Positions 60,534 through 64,000 of a stretch of 64,000 nt of DNA are shown piece after piece; position 1 is the stretch's first letter, and each line of letters begins with the position of its first letter. The notes below the pieces were generated by a model. It was not told the DNA's origin. It saw only the letters and a list, made by a program, of their open reading frames with translations, and searched no databases. The position numbers and the translations under genes were made by a program. Origin of the DNA: an uncultured Anaerolineae bacterium (GTDB lineage Bacteria > Chloroflexota > Anaerolineae > Anaerolineales > Villigracilaceae); contig CAIJPN010000135.1 in NCBI GenBank assembly GCA_903822545.1, forward strand, positions 1 through 64,000, in the 5' to 3' direction.

Positions 60534-61933
60534 GATATCATTGTGCGTGGGTCGGCAACCGTCCCCGAAAGAGCGGATGCCGCAGCCGTAAGCGGGGAGG
60601 CCAAAAATGTGCGCCCGCCTTTGCCCTGGCGGCCTTCAAAGTTGCGGTTGCTGGTGCTGACGGCGTACTGCCCCGGCTGGAGCTGGTCGCCGTTCATGGC
60701 GATGCACATCGAGCAGCCCGCTTCACGCCATTCCGCGCCGGCTTCTTTGAAGATTTTGTCCAGGCCCTCGGATTCGGCCTGTTTTTTGACATCCTGCGAG
60801 CCGGGGACGACCATCACGCGGGTGCTGGAGTCCACTTTGCGGCCTTTGAGCAGCGAGGCGGCCAGGCGCAGGTCGGAGATGCGCGAGTTGGTGCACGAGC
60901 CGATGAAGACCACATCCACTTTTTTGCCGAGCAGGGTTTGACCGGGCTGGAGGCCCATGTAGCCCAGGGCTTTTTCGAGGGCCAGTTTCTGGTTGGCGTC
61001 GCCAATTTTGGCGGGGTCAGGCACGCGGTCGGTGATTTTCATGCCCATGCCGGGATTGGTCCCGTAAGTGATCATCGGTTCCATTTCGGCAGCATCCAGC
61101 GTAATGGATTTATCGTAGCTCGCGCCTTCGTCGGTGGGCAGGGCTTTCCAGCGGGCCAGGGCTTTGTCCCAGCCCGCGCCTTTGGGGGCGAATTCGCGCC
61201 CGGCCAGGTACTCGAAGGTGAATTCATCGGGAGCAACCATCCCGGCGCGCGCGCCGCCTTCGATGGACATGTTGCAGACGGTCATGCGCTGCTCCATCGT
61301 CAGGGCGCGGATGGCGGAGCCGGTGTATTCAAACACATGCCCCGTCCCGCCGCCGATGCCGATTTTGGCGATCAACGCCAGGATGATGTCTTTGGCCGAG
61401 ACGCCCGCCACGAGCGTGCCATCGACGCGGACTTCGCAGGTTTTGGGCTTGCGCTGGAGCAGGCATTGGGTTGCCAAGACGTGTTCCACTTCGCTGGTGC
61501 CGATGCCGAAGGCCAGCGCGCCAAACGCGCCGTGCGTGGCGGTGTGACTGTCGCCGCAGACGATGGTCATGCCGGGCTGCGTCAGGCCCAGTTCCGGGCC
61601 GATGACATGGACAATGCCACGGTGCGGGCTGGTCATGCCGTGCAGGGTCAGGCCAAATTCAGCGGCGTTGGTTTCCATCTGCTTGATTTGGGCAGCGGCG
61701 AGGGGGTCGGTAATCGGCACGTCGATGGGGGTGGTGGGGATGGAATGATCCATCGTCGCGACGGTTTTCTCGGGGCGGCGGACTTTCAATCCACGCTGGC
61801 GCAGGCCGGTAAAAGCCTGCGGCGAGGTGACCTCGTGGACGAGGTGCAGGTCAATGTACAGGATAGCCGGGGAGTCGGGTTGCTCGGTCACAACGTGCGA
61901 TTCCCAGACTTTTTCAAATAGGGTTTTTGGCAT
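60530..61933 (-). CDS. leuC: 3-isopropylmalate dehydratase, large subunit
   Basis: 467 residues starting [15 protein letters not shown]. The [4Fe-4S] ligands lie in [15 protein letters not shown] and in [15 protein letters not shown]. Other motifs: [44 protein letters not shown] and [11 protein letters not shown]. Length and motifs are normal for the family. The last codons (TMIS) and stop TAG come from a family A repeat. Confidence 0.96.
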   Translation of the reverse strand: MPKTLFEKVWESHVVTEQPDSPAILYIDLHLVHEVTSPQAFTGLRQRGLKVRRPEKTVATMDHSIPTTPIDVPITDPLAAAQIKQMETNAAEFGLTLHGMTSPHRGIVHVIGPELGLTQPGMTIVCGDSHTATHGAFGALAFGIGTSEVEHVLATQCLLQRKPKTCEVRVDGTLVAGVSAKDIILALIAKIGIGGGTGHVFEYTGSAIRALTMEQRMTVCNMSIEGGARAGMVAPDEFTFEYLAGREFAPKGAGWDKALARWKALPTDEGASYDKSITLDAAEMEPMITYGTNPGMGMKITDRVPDPAKIGDANQKLALEKALGYMGLQPGQTLLGKKVDVVFIGSCTNSRISDLRLAASLLKGRKVDSSTRVMVVPGSQDVKKQAESEGLDKIFKEAGAEWREAGCSMCIAMNGDQLQPGQYAVSTSNRNFEGRQGKGGRTFLASPLTAAASALSGTVADPRTMIS

Positions 61934-61940
61934 AGAAATT

Positions 61941-62016
61941 CCAGTAATCAGTGAGTAGTAACCAGTTATCAGTTATCAATAACCAGAAAACTGATAACTG
62001 ACCACTGATTACTGTT
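61941..62016. repeat. Family D repeat between the small gene and leuC
   Basis: CAGTAATCAGTGAGTAGTAACC and AGTTATCAGTTATC, then ACTGATAACTGACCACTGATTACTG. Inverted ATCAGT/ACTGAT units fold into a hairpin. Confidence 0.75.
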
Positions 62017-62023
62017 AACGGGA

Positions 62024-62188
62024 TTAACTTTCAGCCGCATCCCCCGCCTGTTCAGCAGAAGACAGGCCCGAGGGCGGTTCGAATCCGCTCAGGTCCCAGC
62101 CCGAGGGGTAGGCGCGAGGTTCGGGGAACGGGTCAAAGATGGGGCGGTCGGAAGTGCCTGGATTATCCGTATTGGAAGGGGTATTCAT
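62024..62188 (-). CDS. Small acidic, Pro-rich protein in the leu operon
   Basis: 54 residues starting MNTPSNTDNPGTSDRPIFDP and continuing FPEPRAYPSGWDLSGFEPPS, ending in EQAGDAAES. It is preceded by GAGGAGAAATC at ideal distance from the ATG and lies between leuA and leuC in their direction. It is hydrophilic, acidic and Pro-rich, with no membrane helix and only one Trp, so probably disordered. I do not recognise it. Its ribosome binding site and position make it more likely a gene than chance. A tRNA-like T-arm on the opposite strand at 62073-62089 appears to be coincidence. Confidence 0.65.
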   Translation of the reverse strand: MNTPSNTDNPGTSDRPIFDPFPEPRAYPSGWDLSGFEPPSGLSSAEQAGDAAES

Positions 62189-62208
62189 GTGATTTCTCCT
62201 CGTGTTCT

Positions 62209-62237
62209 GTAGGGGCGACCCGGCGGGTCGCCCCTAC
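62209..62237. repeat. Family A palindromic repeat between leuA and the small gene
   Basis: GTAGGGGCGACCCGGCGGGTCGCCCCTAC is a perfect palindrome with arms of 13 bp around CGG. Confidence 0.9.
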
Positions 62238-62243
62238 GCAAAA

Positions 62244-63878
62244 TTAACCCAACATCACGCCATAATCCTGCTTCGCCGCTGCATCGGCTTCGGTTTGGGC
62301 GGTGATGAGTTTGTTCAGGGCAGCCAGGTAGGCTTTGGCGCTGGCGACGATGATGTCACTATCCGCGCCGTGACCGCCGAAAACGCGCCCATAGGCGATT
62401 TCGCGCTGGGCGTCGATTTTGCTCAGCGGATCGCGCGGCTGGATGCGCACGGTCACTTCACCAAGCGCGTCGATGCCTTCGGTGATGGCGTGGACGTTGA
62501 ACTCCAGCAGGGTGACGGCTTGTTTGACAATCGAGTCGATGGCCTTGTAGGTGGCATCAATCGGGCCGGTGCCGATGCTGGCGTGGGTGTGGATTTTGCC
62601 ATCGGGGCCGCGCAAGCGGATGGTGGCAGTGGGCAGGCCCATCGTGCCACAGGCCACTTGCAGGCCATCCAGCGCGTAAATATCGCGCGGACGGTAGAAC
62701 TCGTCGGCGATGAGCGCTTCCAGGTCAAGGTCGGTGATAACCTTTTTACGGTCGGCCAGGTCTTTGAAACGCGCAAAAGCCTTGTCCAGCTCGGCCTCGT
62801 CGAGCGAGTGGCCCATTTCGGCCAGGCGGGCGCGCAGGGCGTGGCGGCCAGAATGTTTTCCCAGCACCAGCCGTGACTGGCTGACGCCGACATCCTCGGG
62901 GCGCATGATTTCATAGGTCTGGTTGTGCTTCAGCATCCCATCCTGGTGGATGCCCGCCTCGTGGGCGAAAGCATTCGCGCCGACAATCGCCTTGTTCGGC
63001 TGGACGGCCATGCCGGTGTAATTGCTGACCAGTTTGCTGATGCGGCTGATTTGGGTGGTGTCGATGCCCGTTTCCAGGCCAAAAACCGGGTGACGGGTTT
63101 TGAGCGTCATCACGATTTCTTCCAGCGAGGTGTTCCCCGCCCGCTCGCCGATGCCGTTGATGGTCACTTCGGCCTGCCGCGCCCCGGCTTTGATGCCTGC
63201 CAGCGCGTTGGCCGTCGCCAGCCCCAGGTCATCGTGCGTATGGACGCTAATCGTGATGCCGTCGTGCATCCCGGGCGTATTTTTGATGATGCCCGCAATC
63301 AGCGCGCCGAACTCGTCCGGCGTGGTGTAGCCCACCGTATCGGGGATATTCAGCGTGGTCGCGCCCGCCTTGATGGCCTCACCCAGCACCAGGTACAGGA
63401 ACTCCGGGTCGGAGCGGCCCGCATCCTCGGGGCTGAATTCCACATCCGGGCACTTGCCCGCAGCGTAAGCCACCACTTCCTTCACCCGTTCCACCACCTG
63501 CTCACGATCCATTTTGAGCTTGTGCTTCATGTGGATTTCGGAAGTCGCCAAAAAAGTGTGGATGCGGGGATGGGCCGCGCCTTTGATCGCTTCCCACACC
63601 TTATCCACATCCGCTTTATTGGCGCGGGCCAACCCGGCAATCACCGGGACTTTAGCCTGCTCCTGACCCCTGGGCGGATTGCCAACTTCAAGTGCAATGC
63701 GCCGCACCGCTTCCAGGTCATCGGGCGATGCAGCCGGAAACCCGGCCTCGATAATATCCACGCCCAGGCGGGCCAGGTTGCGCGCCACTTCCAGCTTCTC
63801 CGCCGAAGTCATCGATGCGCCAGGGGATTGTTCACCGTCTCGCAGGGTGGTGTCGAAAATTTTGACGTAGTTATTCAT
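62244..63878 (-). CDS. leuA: 2-isopropylmalate synthase
   Basis: 544 residues starting [23 protein letters not shown]. Catalytic barrel motifs: [77 protein letters not shown] and [18 protein letters not shown], plus [11 protein letters not shown] and the [13 protein letters not shown] linker. A C-terminal regulatory domain (about 390-544) binds leucine in the family. First gene of the leu operon in this window. GGAG precedes the ATG. EAGFPA and SPGASM identify LeuA rather than CimA. Confidence 0.96.
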   Translation of the reverse strand: MNNYVKIFDTTLRDGEQSPGASMTSAEKLEVARNLARLGVDIIEAGFPAASPDDLEAVRRIALEVGNPPRGQEQAKVPVIAGLARANKADVDKVWEAIKGAAHPRIHTFLATSEIHMKHKLKMDREQVVERVKEVVAYAAGKCPDVEFSPEDAGRSDPEFLYLVLGEAIKAGATTLNIPDTVGYTTPDEFGALIAGIIKNTPGMHDGITISVHTHDDLGLATANALAGIKAGARQAEVTINGIGERAGNTSLEEIVMTLKTRHPVFGLETGIDTTQISRISKLVSNYTGMAVQPNKAIVGANAFAHEAGIHQDGMLKHNQTYEIMRPEDVGVSQSRLVLGKHSGRHALRARLAEMGHSLDEAELDKAFARFKDLADRKKVITDLDLEALIADEFYRPRDIYALDGLQVACGTMGLPTATIRLRGPDGKIHTHASIGTGPIDATYKAIDSIVKQAVTLLEFNVHAITEGIDALGEVTVRIQPRDPLSKIDAQREIAYGRVFGGHGADSDIIVASAKAYLAALNKLITAQTEADAAAKQDYGVMLG

Positions 63879-63897
63879 AAGTTCTCCGTGAGGAGAT

Positions 63898-63956
63898 GAG
63901 GGGAAAAAGAGATAGGGAGATAAAGCTTCTCCTTGTCTCTTTTTCTCCTTATCTGC
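63898..63956. repeat. Imperfect inverted repeat upstream of leuA
   Basis: AAAAAGAGATAGGGAGATAA and TCTCCTTGTCTCTTTTTCTCC: GAGATAGGGAGA opposes TCTCCTTGTCTC. The family resembles 27786-27846. It sits between the upstream gene end and leuA. Confidence 0.6.
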
Positions 63957-63957
63957 C

Positions 63958-64000
63958 TTATTTCTTCCAATTCTCCGGCCTCAGCGAGCGCACTGCTGCC
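63958..64000 (-). CDS. C-terminal end of the gene upstream of leuA
   Basis: A minus-strand frame from the window edge encodes [13 protein letters not shown] and stops at 63958-63960. It has the same direction as leuA and is 79 bp upstream of it, so it is probably an upstream member of the branched-chain operon. Too little remains to name it; ilvC, ilvN or another biosynthetic gene would be expected here. Confidence 0.45.
   Translation of the reverse strand, partial: AAVRSLRPENWKK

Noticed and set aside
62073-62089. tRNA T-arm-like sequence GGCGGTTCGAATCCGCT on the plus strand
   Set aside because: No matching acceptor stem, D-arm or anticodon arm lies upstream at tRNA spacing, and a small gene with a good ribosome binding site covers it on the other strand.

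Overview
The window looks like a contiguous piece of chromosome from a Chloroflexota bacterium, most likely class Anaerolineae. This is inferred from gene content and style: a cyclase/AAA/TPR giant protein, a fused AroK-AroB, two GT87-type membrane proteins, SH3-domain lipoproteins, tightly packed operons with ATGA overlaps, and several leaderless promoters. No rRNA or tRNA gene is present to confirm the placement. There is no prophage, CRISPR array or integrative element. The only transposase trace is a C-terminal fragment at the left edge.

Layout. 1-4.6 kb: transposase tail and a 1,448-residue sensor/ATPase. 4.6-9.1 kb (minus): moaC-moaD-moaE-GNAT-thrC-fabF-zinc-knuckle gene. 9.1-12.5 kb: scpA, a VanZ-like gene, a pabB-pabC fusion and a small membrane protein. 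12.6-20 kb: a MITE-like element, a membrane-anchored DECH helicase, and a minus-strand pair made of a secreted GH17-type glucanase and a TIR-TM-NTF2-like protein. 20.4-23.7 kb (minus): pyruvate dehydrogenase E1 alpha, E1 beta and E2. 24-34 kb: GT87 pair, lipoprotein, DUF456, serS under a T-box, OsmC, a sugar transferase, a membrane Fe-S protein with an exported partner, and small membrane proteins. 33.7-36 kb: M19 dipeptidase and an S1-domain protein. 36-43.3 kb (plus): a GNAT-like protein and a cell-envelope cluster with two SH3 lipoproteins. 43.3-46.5 kb: rex with a matching operator, then acs.

46.6-56 kb (minus) is a complete shikimate operon: aroH, two tandem aroF, tyrA, aroA, aroE, aroC, aroKB and aroQ. 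It starts with a previously unannotated-looking attenuator. A consensus promoter is followed almost at once by a 25-codon leader peptide in which 8 of 10 consecutive codons are Phe or Tyr, then an intrinsic terminator, then the aroH ribosome binding site. 56.1-63.9 kb (minus) is the branched-chain operon leuA, a 54-codon small gene, leuC, leuD, cimA, leuB and ilvE.

The most striking genome-level signal is a set of short, dispersed, mostly palindromic repeats. At least four sequence families occur between genes. They also occur in frame inside thrC, the helicase, PDH E2, aroC, aroE and aroA, inside the serS T-box leader, and at gene ends where they supply stop codons (scpA, pabBC, leuC, aroF) and apparently a ribosome binding site (tyrA). 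Members keep hairpin complementarity while the arm sequence changes.
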